DNA of 11,729 bases from NCBI GenBank assembly GCA_046758845.1, contig JBHIBA010000134.1, positions 1 to 11,729 of the forward strand. The letters run 5' to 3'. Numbering within the stretch: the first letter of the stretch is position 1; the number at the start of each line of letters is the position of its first letter. The stretch comes from JBHIBA01 sp046758845. GTDB lineage: Bacteria; UBA8248; JACPRG01; G963555815. Under the pieces are notes generated by a model, which made no database searches, had not been told where the DNA came from, and saw only the letters and a list, made by a program, of their open reading frames with translations. Made by a program: the position numbers and the translations under genes. This document shows positions 5,068 through 11,729 of this stretch, piece after piece.

Positions 5068-5586
5068 GTGGTCTTGATCCTGGTCACGCTCCCGCTGATG
5101 CCCGTCTTGTGGACACCCGTCCGAGACGGGATAGGCCGGCCGGCCGACCTTACCCTGTCCACGCTCATCGCTGTCGCGGGCGCAGGGGTTTTGCAAAAAG
5201 TTCTGGCCTTACGGGAAAACCGGTCCCCCGTCAGGGGTCTGTTGCTCGGGGCAAGCGCCGGTCTCTTCCTGCTCTTTTTCTGGCGCCTGGAAAACCCGGT
5301 CGAGAAGGTCCACTTCTTCGAATATGGGCTTCTCAGTTACCTGGCGTTTCACTGCCTCGGCTGGACATGGAAGGGCCTGGGCATTTGGGAGTTGCGCGCC
5401 GCGACGCTGGGTCTGACCGGCGTCATGGGAACCCTGGACGAAGTGATTCAATACCTCCTGCCCAACCGCTTTGGGGAGCTTCGCGACGTGGGCTTCAACT
5501 TGCTGGCAGGATTGCTGGGTCTGGTTGTGACGGAACTGCTTCAGGGCTTCCGTGACCGGGAGAAGATCGCTGAAACCCCCGGCTGA
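5068..5586 (+). CDS. VanZ-like family membrane protein
   Basis: The product is a small multi-helix membrane protein of the VanZ-like family, named after the teicoplanin-resistance protein VanZ; the biochemical role of most members is unknown. The family signature is present: EKVHFFEYGLLSYL (residues 74-87) and DEVIQYLLPNRFGELRDVGFNLLAG (128-152), the latter carrying the conserved Asp-Glu, Gln, Pro-x-Arg, Asp and Asn positions. Helices lie near 1-15, 30-45, 55-70, 80-97, 107-125 and 145-165. The start is uncertain. GTG at 5068 is the first conventional start but cuts into the first hydrophobic helix and has no ribosome-binding site. The frame stays open back to 5002, through a basic PRKPLRARW stretch that fits the cytoplasmic side of a first helix. 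A CTG at 5005 lies eight bases after GGAGGGG (4990-4996). An ATG at 4998 beside that site is in another frame. It overlaps the next gene by 35 bases. Confidence 0.85.
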   Translation: MVLILVTLPLMPVLWTPVRDGIGRPADLTLSTLIAVAGAGVLQKVLALRENRSPVRGLLLGASAGLFLLFFWRLENPVEKVHFFEYGLLSYLAFHCLGWTWKGLGIWELRAATLGLTGVMGTLDEVIQYLLPNRFGELRDVGFNLLAGLLGLVVTELLQGFRDREKIAETPG

Positions 5587-7108
5587 GCCTCCCTTCGCGG
5601 GAAAGCGGCCCAGGGCCGCGCAGTGCCTTTCTCTCTGGGCGGCGTTTGTTCTGGCGATATGGCCGCTCCAACCGGTCCAGCCGGCCTTGGCAGGCCCTCG
5701 GGGAATCCCTGCGCTGAAGTCGAAGATTGCCCGCCATCTGAATAACTCGTGCCTTCGCAGGGGGCGAATCGGAATTCGGGCTCTTTCACTGGGCTCCCGC
5801 CGCCTGCTCTACGACCTTCGGGGAGAGGAACTTTTCATCCCGGCCTCCAACCTCAAGTTGTTGACCACCGCCGCCGCCTTTTACTACCTGAAGCCGGATT
5901 TCCACTTCAAGACGGAAGTTTCCTACAAGGGTCGGCTTTCCAGCGGACGGCTGGCGGGGAACCTCTACCTGAAGGGATTTGGAGACCCCAGCCTGGTGAC
6001 CGAGGAGCTCTGGGTCTTGGTGAGGACCTTGAAGCGGCGAGGGGTCAGGCGGGTCCGCGGGGACTTGGTGGTGGACGACAGCTACTTCGATCGGGAGCAA
6101 CTCGTCCCGGGCACCGGGTCTGGCCAGGGTCTTCGCGCGTATCAGGCCCCCCATGGCGCCGCCTCGTTGAATTTCAATACTTTCAAACTGTACGTGGAAC
6201 CGAGTCCGGTCGTTGGAAGGCCCCCGCGAGCGGTGGTCGATCCGGATTCCCCTTACGTCCAGCTGATCAACAAGGCGAAGACCGTCGGACGCCGCAGCAA
6301 ATCGACGCTGCAAGTCCAGCGAGGCTCCCACGCCGACGGTGACCGGATCGTCTTAGAAGGCCGCCTTCGCGCCGGTAGCAGGCCGCGGCCCAGGCGGATC
6401 AGCATCACCGCTCCCGCCCTGTATCTGGGCCACACCTTCCGCGAATTTCTGAGGTCGCAGGGAATTACCGTCAGCGGGCGAGTCCGCCGGGGAAGGACGC
6501 CCCCAGATGCGCCAAACCTGGTGCGCCACCTCTCGAAGCCCCTCTCCGTCGTCCTTTGGGGCTTGAACAAGTGGAGCAACAACTTCATCGCCGAGCAGGT
6601 CTTGAAAACGTTGGGCGCGGAATTGCTCGGCGCCCCCGGTACGCGGCAGAAGGGGATCGCCGTCGTTCAGCGCTACATGAAGCGCCTGGGCTACAGGCCG
6701 GACACCTTTGTGGTCGCCGACGGGTCGGGTCTTTCCCGCCGAAGTCGGGTCAGTCCGGCACAGTTCGTGACCGTCCTGTCCGACATGTACAGCGATTTCC
6801 GGTTCCGTCCCGAGTTTGTCGCTTCGCTGCCGGTCATGGGTGTCGATGGTTCGGTAAAGGACCGGCTGGACGGTACCCCGGCCGAGCGGAGGATCCGCGC
6901 CAAGACGGGCACGCTCAAGCGGGTTGACAGCCTCTCCGGTTACGCCTTCAGCCTGGATGGGGACATCATCGCCTTCTCCGTCCTGATGAACGGAAGTCGG
7001 TGCCCGCACTGGAAGATGAGACAGATTCAGGACCGGATCACCCTTGAGCTGGTCCGTCTGGACCGGCGCAGCGTCGCACAAAGGAAAACCGGGGAAAAAG
7101 TCCGTTGA
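5552..7108 (+). CDS. dacB: D-alanyl-D-alanine carboxypeptidase / PBP4 (peptidase S13)
   Basis: The 518-residue product is a periplasmic class C penicillin-binding protein that trims or cleaves peptidoglycan peptides (DD-carboxypeptidase/endopeptidase). All three active-site motifs are present: S99-N-L-K102 in IPASNLKLLTTAAA with the nucleophilic serine, S342-N-N344 in KWSNNF, and K451-T-G453 in RAKTGTLKRVDSLSGY. VADGSGLSRRSRVSP at 388-402 is a further conserved family stretch. Residues 18-47 form a signal peptide with basic KRPR, a hydrophobic core and an ALA-type cleavage site near 45-47. The GTG start at 5552 is the only usual start before that signal peptide. It has AGGG five bases or so upstream and overlaps the VanZ-like gene by 35 bases, suggesting coupled translation. 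E. coli DacB has 477 residues, so length is normal. It ends four bases into recJ. Confidence 0.93.
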   Translation: MTGRRSLKPPAEPPFAGKRPRAAQCLSLWAAFVLAIWPLQPVQPALAGPRGIPALKSKIARHLNNSCLRRGRIGIRALSLGSRRLLYDLRGEELFIPASNLKLLTTAAAFYYLKPDFHFKTEVSYKGRLSSGRLAGNLYLKGFGDPSLVTEELWVLVRTLKRRGVRRVRGDLVVDDSYFDREQLVPGTGSGQGLRAYQAPHGAASLNFNTFKLYVEPSPVVGRPPRAVVDPDSPYVQLINKAKTVGRRSKSTLQVQRGSHADGDRIVLEGRLRAGSRPRPRRISITAPALYLGHTFREFLRSQGITVSGRVRRGRTPPDAPNLVRHLSKPLSVVLWGLNKWSNNFIAEQVLKTLGAELLGAPGTRQKGIAVVQRYMKRLGYRPDTFVVADGSGLSRRSRVSPAQFVTVLSDMYSDFRFRPEFVASLPVMGVDGSVKDRLDGTPAERRIRAKTGTLKRVDSLSGYAFSLDGDIIAFSVLMNGSRCPHWKMRQIQDRITLELVRLDRRSVAQRKTGEKVR

Positions 7109-8913
7109 GCGCCGACCTCGGGCAGGACAAAGCCGCACGCGGGCGTTTCCGGTGGCGCCTGGCCTCACCCGCCCCGCAGGAGGCCAAAGACCTGGCGCGT
7201 GCGCTGAACCTGCCCCCCTTGGTCGGGGGGCTCCTCTGGAACCGCGGCCTGTCGCAGCTCGAGGCGGCCCGGAATTTCCTGAGGGCGTCTATTGAGGACC
7301 TGCACGACCCCTTTCTCATGAAAGACATGGACCGGGCGGTGGACCGCGTGGCGCGGGCCCTCGCCGAAGGGGAGCGGATCATCGTCTTCGGCGACTACGA
7401 CGCGGATGGTCTCTGCGCGACGGCCCTCCTGGTCCACTTCTTCAGAGAACTCGGCCGCGAGGTGGAGACCTACATCCCCGACCGCCTGCGGGAAGGGTTC
7501 GGCGTGAGCGCCGGCGCGGTGGCGGGCCTTGGGGTCAAGGGGAGGGGCCTCCTCGTCACGGTAGACACCGGGATCACGAACACCGCCGAGGTGGAGGCCG
7601 CCCAGGCCATCGGCCTCGATGTCATCATCACCGACCACCACCAGCCACCGGAAAAGATGCCGCCCGCCCTGGCCATCCTGAACCCTCACAGGCCCGGATG
7701 CGGTTATCCCGACAAGGGGCTTTGCGGAAGCGCGATCGTCTTCAAGTTTTTGACGGCCCTTCGCCGCAGGCTCCGGGATACGGGAGGGAAGGGGGGATTT
7801 CCCATTCTCAGGAGATACCTCGACCTGGTGGCCCTGGCGACGGTGGCCGACGTGGCGGATGTCCAAGGCGAAAACCGGACGCTTCTGCGTCACGGCCTGC
7901 GGGAGCTGGCCGCCTCGGCGAGGCCCGGCCTTCAGGCCCTCATTCGCTTCGCGGGGACAAGCCCAGAAATCACTGCCGAAGGGAACACGCTCGCCTACGG
8001 CCAGGTGGCCTTTCAACTGGCGCCGCGCATCAACGCCGCGGGTCGTCTGGGAAAGGCGCACCTCGGGCTGGTGCTTCTCCTGGAACGCGACCGTGTGAAG
8101 GGGGTCGTGCTGGGGGGGCAGCTCGACGCCGCCAACCGCGAACGCCAGGCCCTTCAGAAGGAAGTCTATCAGCAGGCGCGGAGCCGGGTTCTCGCAGACC
8201 TCTTTCACGCGGACGGTCCCATCGTCCTGGCGGAGCAGGGCTGGCACGCCGGCGTAGTGGGGATCGTGGCCTCAAAGCTGGTCGAGGAGTTCCACCGGCC
8301 GGTCATCCTCATTGCCCTGGAAGGCGATCTCGGGAAGGGCTCGGGCCGTAGCGCCTTCGGTCTCCACCTTCAGAAGGCCCTGTCCGAGTGCTCGGACCTT
8401 TTGGAAAAGTTCGGCGGGCACGCGCAGGCGGCGGGACTGACGATCCGAAAGGAGCGCCTGGGCCAGTTCAACGATCGGTTCTCAGCAGTTGTGCGGAAGC
8501 GGATGTCCTTTGAGGAAGAACGGCCGGTCCTGGATGTGGACGCCCGGGTGAGGCTTTCCGACCTGAGTCTTGAGACGGTGGGTGCGGTGGAAGGACTTTC
8601 TCCCTTCGGGCCCGGGAACGCCCGGCCGGTCCTTTGCGCGGAGGGCCTCCGGGTGGTGGGGAAAGTCCGGACCGTGGGGAGGGACGGGCGGCACTTGAAG
8701 ATCGAGCTTCACGACCCAGCCTCCGGCCACTCGGCCGAGGCCATCGGTTTTGGCATGGGCAACGCGGACGAGCTGGATTTCCTCAGCCGGCCGAACGCCT
8801 GGGTGGAAGCCGCGTTTGAGCCGGAGGTCAACCGCTGGAACAGCCGCGAAACCCTCCAGCTCAGCCTCCGTGACTTGCGGTCAGGGGACGTGGAGCCGTC
8901 CGGCGGGATATGA
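7105..8913 (+). CDS. recJ: Single-stranded-DNA-specific 5'-3' exonuclease RecJ
   Basis: The 602-residue cytoplasmic enzyme degrades single-stranded DNA 5' to 3' in recombination and mismatch repair. DHH-phosphoesterase motifs appear in order: FGDYDADG at 95-102 (D97, D99, D101), VDTGIT at 153-158 (D154), ITDHHQPP at 175-182 (D177-H-H), RINAAGRLG at 308-316, WHAGVVGIVASKL at 380-392, GRSAFG at 414-419 and GGHAQAAGLTI at 437-447 of the DHHA1 domain. The C-terminal part (about 475-595) has the OB-fold-like region ending ETLQLSLRDL. The start is TTG at 7105, which forms a TTGA overlap with the dacB stop; no ATG or GTG occurs in frame until residue 72, beyond conserved sequence. It is the third gene of an overlapping cluster and shows no truncation. 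Confidence 0.96.
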   Translation: MSADLGQDKAARGRFRWRLASPAPQEAKDLARALNLPPLVGGLLWNRGLSQLEAARNFLRASIEDLHDPFLMKDMDRAVDRVARALAEGERIIVFGDYDADGLCATALLVHFFRELGREVETYIPDRLREGFGVSAGAVAGLGVKGRGLLVTVDTGITNTAEVEAAQAIGLDVIITDHHQPPEKMPPALAILNPHRPGCGYPDKGLCGSAIVFKFLTALRRRLRDTGGKGGFPILRRYLDLVALATVADVADVQGENRTLLRHGLRELAASARPGLQALIRFAGTSPEITAEGNTLAYGQVAFQLAPRINAAGRLGKAHLGLVLLLERDRVKGVVLGGQLDAANRERQALQKEVYQQARSRVLADLFHADGPIVLAEQGWHAGVVGIVASKLVEEFHRPVILIALEGDLGKGSGRSAFGLHLQKALSECSDLLEKFGGHAQAAGLTIRKERLGQFNDRFSAVVRKRMSFEEERPVLDVDARVRLSDLSLETVGAVEGLSPFGPGNARPVLCAEGLRVVGKVRTVGRDGRHLKIELHDPASGHSAEAIGFGMGNADELDFLSRPNAWVEAAFEPEVNRWNSRETLQLSLRDLRSGDVEPSGGI

Positions 8914-8935
8914 GGCCGGGCGTAGGGGAGGGCCG

Positions 8936-8950
8936 AGGGTCGATGACCCT
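8936..8950. repeat. AGGGTC-gat-GACCCT palindrome
   Basis: A perfect 6-bp inverted repeat with a 3-base centre sits 22 bases after the recJ stop. It is the most symmetric member of the palindrome type also found at 361-374 and 750-766. Confidence 0.65.
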
Positions 8951-8963
8951 GCGTCCTCCCGTC

Positions 8964-9009
8964 GGGGGCCCGCAAGAGCCTGCCCTGAGCGAAGCCGAAG
9001 GGGGCCCCC
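8964..9009. repeat. Dispersed intergenic repeat in an 8-bp inverted frame
   Basis: GGGGGCCC (8964-8971) and GGGCCCCC (9002-9009) are perfect inverted arms. Between them is CCTGAGCGAAGCCGAAGG-type sequence (8984-9001), which I recognise as a repeat common in intergenic DNA of many GC-rich environmental bacteria. It fills most of the 131-base gap between recJ and the DinB-family gene. No second copy is in this window, so the assignment rests on recognition, not on comparison. Confidence 0.55.
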
Positions 9010-9044
9010 TGCGGAGTTGAAAGAATTCCTCCGGGAACGTTTCC

Positions 9045-9575
9045 ATGCGGGCCGCCGAGTTCCTGATCCGAACCCTGAAACTGGCCCAGGGCACGATGGA
9101 CGTGGCATTGGACGGCCTGACCGCGAAGGACTTGGCCTACCGGCCCGATGGGCGGGTAAATACCATCGGCTTTCTTCTCTGGCACATGTCTCGCGAAGAG
9201 GACTACGTGATCTCCGAGTTCGAGGCGAGGTCTCAGGTGTGGGTCTCGCAGGGCTGGCACAAGAAGTTCGGCAGGCCGGCCGATTCGGAGGAAACGGGTT
9301 ATGGCTTTACGCCCGAGGAGGTCGGAGAATTTCAGTTCCCGCCCCTCAGGACGCTGAAGGGTTACCAGTCCGCCGTTCGGAAGGAGACGCTCAGATACTT
9401 GCGGAGAAGGACGGACGAGGACTTCGACGCCGCGATGGCTCGATCGGTGGCGGGGCAGCCCACGCTGGGGGGCCAGCTCGGCATTCTCACGTCGGAGATC
9501 CTTCAGCACACGGGCCAAATCGCCTATCTCAAGGGGATCTTGGCCGGCTTCGGCTGGCGCAAGGGCTGGCAGTGA
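9045..9575 (+). CDS. DinB superfamily (four-helix bundle) protein
   Basis: The 176-residue product fits the DinB/YfiT-like four-helix bundle family of putative metal-dependent enzymes, which includes DUF664 proteins and thiol S-transferases. FLLWHMSREEDYVISE at 43-58 supplies H47, the usual first metal ligand. EILQHTGQIAYLKGIL at 151-166 supplies H155 and Q158, where the family normally has a second histidine pair (HxxxH/Q). The third ligand is therefore not a clear His and the metal site may be atypical. It is predicted cytoplasmic, with no signal peptide. The ATG at 9045 has only a weak GGGAA upstream. It follows recJ by 131 bases of repeat-rich DNA and converges on the methionine synthase gene. 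No function can be assigned beyond the fold. Confidence 0.85.
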   Translation: MRAAEFLIRTLKLAQGTMDVALDGLTAKDLAYRPDGRVNTIGFLLWHMSREEDYVISEFEARSQVWVSQGWHKKFGRPADSEETGYGFTPEEVGEFQFPPLRTLKGYQSAVRKETLRYLRRRTDEDFDAAMARSVAGQPTLGGQLGILTSEILQHTGQIAYLKGILAGFGWRKGWQ

Positions 9576-9690
9576 CGTGATTTCAGCGGGGGCGATGACC
9601 CTCGCTCAGATGGACAAACAGGAATGTGAACGGGTGACCGAGCCTCTACCTGCCCCGGCAGACCGGCCATCCGGCGGTGATTTCTTTGCC
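9576..9690. other. Convergent intergenic region
   Basis: These 115 bases lie between converging stop codons. GGGGGCGATGACCCTC (9589-9604) is a degenerate form of the GGGTCAT palindrome type. ACCGGCCATCCGGCGGT near 9651-9667 can form a short stem before GATTTCTTT, a poor terminator candidate. No gene is seen. Confidence 0.5.
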
Positions 9691-10800
9691 CTAGCCCCAA
9701 ACGGCTTTCGCCGTTTCGGCGACCGCGCGCAGTTTGCGTCTTTGATCCTCTGCTGAAATCCGGTTTCCGATGATGGAGGTCGAGAAGCCGCACTGAGGGC
9801 TGATCGCGAGGCGGTCCAGAGGCATAAACCGGGCCGCCTCGCGGGTTCGCGCCGCCAGTTCTTCCACCGTTTCCCGGCGGCGACTTTTCGTGGTGACGAG
9901 GCCCAGGACGGCCGTCTTGTCCTCGGGCATGTTTTTCAGCGGCTCGAAGGAGCCCGACCTCGCATCGTCGTACTCGAGCAGCAGGCGCTGGGCGCGGATC
10001 TTCCGAAAGATGGGGCGGGCGATCTCGTCGTAGCCGCCTTCCGTCAGCCACCGGCTCCCCTGGTTTCCGCGACAGAGGTGAAAGCCGAAGGTCACCCCTG
10101 GATGATCCTCCATCACGGCGTTGTCCATCTCGATGCCCCGCGAAAGCCACTCCTCCCGTGTCCAGCCCTGTGATTCGTAGAAGGCCCGGTTTCTGGCGTC
10201 GAGGAGCGAAGTGTAATGGGGAGCGTCAATCTGGATGTACGTCGCGCCCAGGCGCGCCAGCTCGGCCGCTTCATCCCTGAGGATGTCCACGACGTCGGCC
10301 AGAAAACTTTCCAGCGTGCGATAGGCGGCGACCACGCGGTTCGTCGGCCAGAAATTCACGAAGAGGCTGGGGCTGGGGAGAGTGACCTTGGGAATGCGGG
10401 TCGTTTTCGCGCGGAGGCAGGCGAATTCTTCGGCTGAGAGGTGGCGTTTGCGCTTGAGCTTGCCGACGACTCCCAAGGAGGCCGGCCGTTCGACTCGCCT
10501 GTCCCCTACCCGTTTGTCGCCTTGCCAATCGCCCCAGAGAAAGGCGTCGATGTCGTACTCTCCGAAGCCCTCCACCGCCTCCGTCATCTGGCTTTGGAAG
10601 GAGAGCCGCCGCATCTCGCCGTCCGTCACGACCTCAAGGCCGGCTCCCTCCTGAACCGCGACCGCCTCATCCACCGCTCGGTCTTCAGTCGCCTTGAACT
10701 CCGCCTGGGAGATCTTCCCGGCGGCCACCTCCTCTCGCGCATTCAACAATTCGGGCGGCCTCAGCAGGCTCCCGACGACATCAGCGTGTGTGGTGATCAT
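9691..10800 (-). CDS. Cobalamin-independent methionine synthase family (YxjG-type core MetE)
   Basis: The 369-residue product corresponds to the catalytic C-terminal half of MetE and resembles B. subtilis YxjG/YxjH. These proteins methylate homocysteine or a related thiol; the methyl donor of short forms varies and is not shown here. THADVVGSLLRPPELLNARE at 4-23 and VVTDGEMRRLSF at 57-68 are family landmarks. The zinc ligands are present: H241 and C243 in FGFHLCRGN, E276 in LLLEYDDARSGSFEPL, and C337 in ISPQCGFST. The ATG at 10800 begins the conserved domain. The frame remains open upstream only as antisense of the creatininase gene, so longer starts are rejected. The ribosome-binding site before this ATG is weak (GGCAAAG). 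It is divergent from the creatininase-family gene. No SAM-riboswitch structure was recognised in its leader. Confidence 0.92.
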   Translation of the reverse strand: MITTHADVVGSLLRPPELLNAREEVAAGKISQAEFKATEDRAVDEAVAVQEGAGLEVVTDGEMRRLSFQSQMTEAVEGFGEYDIDAFLWGDWQGDKRVGDRRVERPASLGVVGKLKRKRHLSAEEFACLRAKTTRIPKVTLPSPSLFVNFWPTNRVVAAYRTLESFLADVVDILRDEAAELARLGATYIQIDAPHYTSLLDARNRAFYESQGWTREEWLSRGIEMDNAVMEDHPGVTFGFHLCRGNQGSRWLTEGGYDEIARPIFRKIRAQRLLLEYDDARSGSFEPLKNMPEDKTAVLGLVTTKSRRRETVEELAARTREAARFMPLDRLAISPQCGFSTSIIGNRISAEDQRRKLRAVAETAKAVWG

Positions 10801-10836
10801 GGTCTTTGCCGCTCGCCCCTTCGACCGTTCCTCGGT

Positions 10837-10865
10837 TTGACAACACAAGAATTGTATTAGATTAT
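10837..10865 (+). promoter_or_regulatory. Probable promoter of the creatininase-family gene
   Basis: A perfect TTGACA (10837-10842) is followed after 17 bases by GATTAT (10860-10865), four of six consensus positions. Transcription would begin near 10872, leaving a leader of about 110 bases that contains the inverted repeat at 10910-10935. On the minus strand TACAAT (complement of 10851-10856, five of six) overlaps this spacer and could be the -10 of the methionine synthase gene, although no good -35 accompanies it. Confidence 0.55.
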
Positions 10866-10909
10866 TCAGCCACTTGCCGGCTAGCCTGCAGATCTGAGGG
10901 TCGAAATCA

Positions 10910-10935
10910 TCCGTAGCGTCCCTGGGCGCTACGGA
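10910..10935. repeat. Perfect 9-bp inverted repeat in the divergent control region
   Basis: TCCGTAGCG (10910-10918) and CGCTACGGA (10927-10935) are exact complements separated by TCCCTGGG. No T-run follows. Its place about 40 bases downstream of the likely plus-strand start suggests an operator or leader hairpin for the creatininase-family gene. Confidence 0.7.
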
Positions 10936-10980
10936 CTGCGGCGCCTGGCTCAAGGGCACGACCATGGGGAGGGAAGGGAA

Positions 10981-11729
10981 ATGGGAGAGGGACAGGGGAA
11001 TCCGGGTTCCGCGCCAAAGGTCCTCTTGGAGGAGATGAGCTGGGACGAGGCCAAAGAGCTTCTGGGCAAGGTGAAGATCGGGATTGTTCCGACGGGATCG
11101 ACGGAGCAACACGGCCCCCACCTGCCCCTGCTGGTGGATTCCGCCTGTGCGGCGGCCGTCGCCAGGCGGACGGCGGAGAAGATGTACCCCTTGGCCGTCG
11201 TCACGCCGACCATGGAGGTGGGAGTCTCCTATCATCACCTCCTCTTTCCCGGCTCTTTGACGATCAGCGAGGACACCCTGGTGAGCTGGTGCCACGACAT
11301 GGCGTCGAGCCTCAAGCATCACGGGATCAAGCTGGTCTTTTTCCTCAACGGTCATTGGGGGAACAAGACGGGGTTGGCTCTCGCCACGAGGAAGATCCGA
11401 AGCGAGGTGGACATCAAGACGATCGCCATCTCTTACTGGGACCTTTACCCCGATGAGCACCGGAACATCGTGGAGGATGGGGAGATCCCCGATCACGCCG
11501 CTGAGTTTGAGACCTCTCTGACGATGGCCCTGCGGGAGGATCTGGTCAAGAAAGATTGGAAGCGGGACCCGAAGGCCTATGCGCTGGACCGAAAAAAGAC
11601 CGATCTGTTCCTCATCGCGGACGACCAGTTCCCCATTTTCGGCTCTTCCAAAGACGGGCTCATCATCGGCGACCCGGCCAAGGCGACCCGGGCCAAGGGC
11701 GAGAAGATGATCGAAGTGATCTCCGACGA
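10981..11729 (+). CDS. Creatininase family protein (3' end beyond window)
   Basis: At least 249 residues are visible and the frame is open to the window end, where only the C-terminus is missing. The family is metal-dependent amidohydrolases, including creatinine amidohydrolase, FAPy deformylases of pterin/flavin pathways and MftE. The signature PTGSTEQHGPHLPLLVDSA is at 38-56 with candidate ligands E42, H44 and D53. YHHLLFPGSLTISEDT at 84-99, FLNGHWGN at 121-128 (H125), DHAAEFETSL at 171-180 (E175) and GDPAKATRAKGEKM at 230-243 follow in family order. NGHWGN replaces the usual NGHGGN by a Trp. The ATG at 10981 has GGAGG (10968-10972) eight bases upstream; an ATG at 10964 is out of frame. The substrate cannot be told, and its pairing with a methionine synthase-like gene gives no clear pathway. 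Confidence 0.92.
   Translation, partial: MGEGQGNPGSAPKVLLEEMSWDEAKELLGKVKIGIVPTGSTEQHGPHLPLLVDSACAAAVARRTAEKMYPLAVVTPTMEVGVSYHHLLFPGSLTISEDTLVSWCHDMASSLKHHGIKLVFFLNGHWGNKTGLALATRKIRSEVDIKTIAISYWDLYPDEHRNIVEDGEIPDHAAEFETSLTMALREDLVKKDWKRDPKAYALDRKKTDLFLIADDQFPIFGSSKDGLIIGDPAKATRAKGEKMIEVISD

Noticed and set aside
4707..5555. A 282-codon plus-strand open frame covering the VanZ-like region
   Set aside because: Its translation is Arg/Pro/Gly-rich with no family resemblance, while the alternative frame encodes a clear VanZ-like protein. It matters only because its ATG at 4998 has a good ribosome-binding site.
7165..8247. Long minus-strand open frame opposite recJ
   Set aside because: It is the antisense shadow of a gene with GC-rich third codon positions; no ribosome-binding site or recognisable domain.
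10801..10980. SAM riboswitch or T-box controlling the methionine synthase gene
   Set aside because: No recognisable consensus core or terminator/antiterminator pair could be found by eye on the minus strand.
10801..11496. N-terminal extension of the methionine synthase frame by about 230 codons
   Set aside because: The extension is antisense to the creatininase-family gene and has no domain. The conserved family sequence begins at the ATG at 10800.

Overview
The window is GC-rich bacterial chromosome with housekeeping and accessory genes and no phage, transposase, CRISPR, rRNA or tRNA signal. The presence of a Trp-codon attenuator (a proteobacterial style of control), a signal-peptide PBP4/DacB, RecJ, a YxjG-type core methionine synthase and many GC-rich intergenic hairpins suggests a Gram-negative bacterium, possibly a deltaproteobacterial/Desulfobacterota-like lineage. 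That placement is inference and weak.

Layout. (1) 1-57: the last 18 codons of an unidentified gene. (2) 58-521: non-coding DNA packed with long inverted repeats and degenerate copies of a G-run/T-run repeat. (3) 522-2410: a complete trp attenuation unit. It has a -35/-10 pair, a 20-residue leader peptide with one Trp codon plus three in a row, mutually exclusive 1:2, 2:3 and 3:4 RNA pairings, a rho-independent terminator, and then trpE standing alone. (4) 2411-2565: a 138-nt foldback of 31-bp near-perfect arms between convergent trpE and the next gene. (5) 2566-4663, minus strand: a Bax-inhibitor-1 family membrane protein, a class II aldolase family protein and a stand-alone Lrp/AsnC ligand-binding (RAM) domain, separated by hairpins. 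(6) 4906-8913, plus strand: a promoter and three overlapping genes, VanZ-like, dacB-like PBP4 and recJ, probably one transcript. (7) 8914-9690: a DinB-superfamily gene flanked by short palindromes and a dispersed repeat. (8) 9691-11729: a YxjG-type methionine synthase (minus) divergent from a creatininase-family gene (plus) that runs off the end. Their shared control region holds a good plus-strand promoter and a 9-bp inverted repeat.

How the genes work together. The clearest regulatory logic is at trpE: ribosome stalling on scarce Trp should free leader segment 2 to sequester the terminator arm and allow trpE transcription. The vanZ-dacB-recJ genes are coupled by 35-nt and 4-nt overlaps. The other neighbours have no obvious shared pathway. 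Non-coding DNA is the most unusual part of the window: one repeat core occurs in at least six forms and a GGGTCAT-type palindrome recurs in four intergenic positions.
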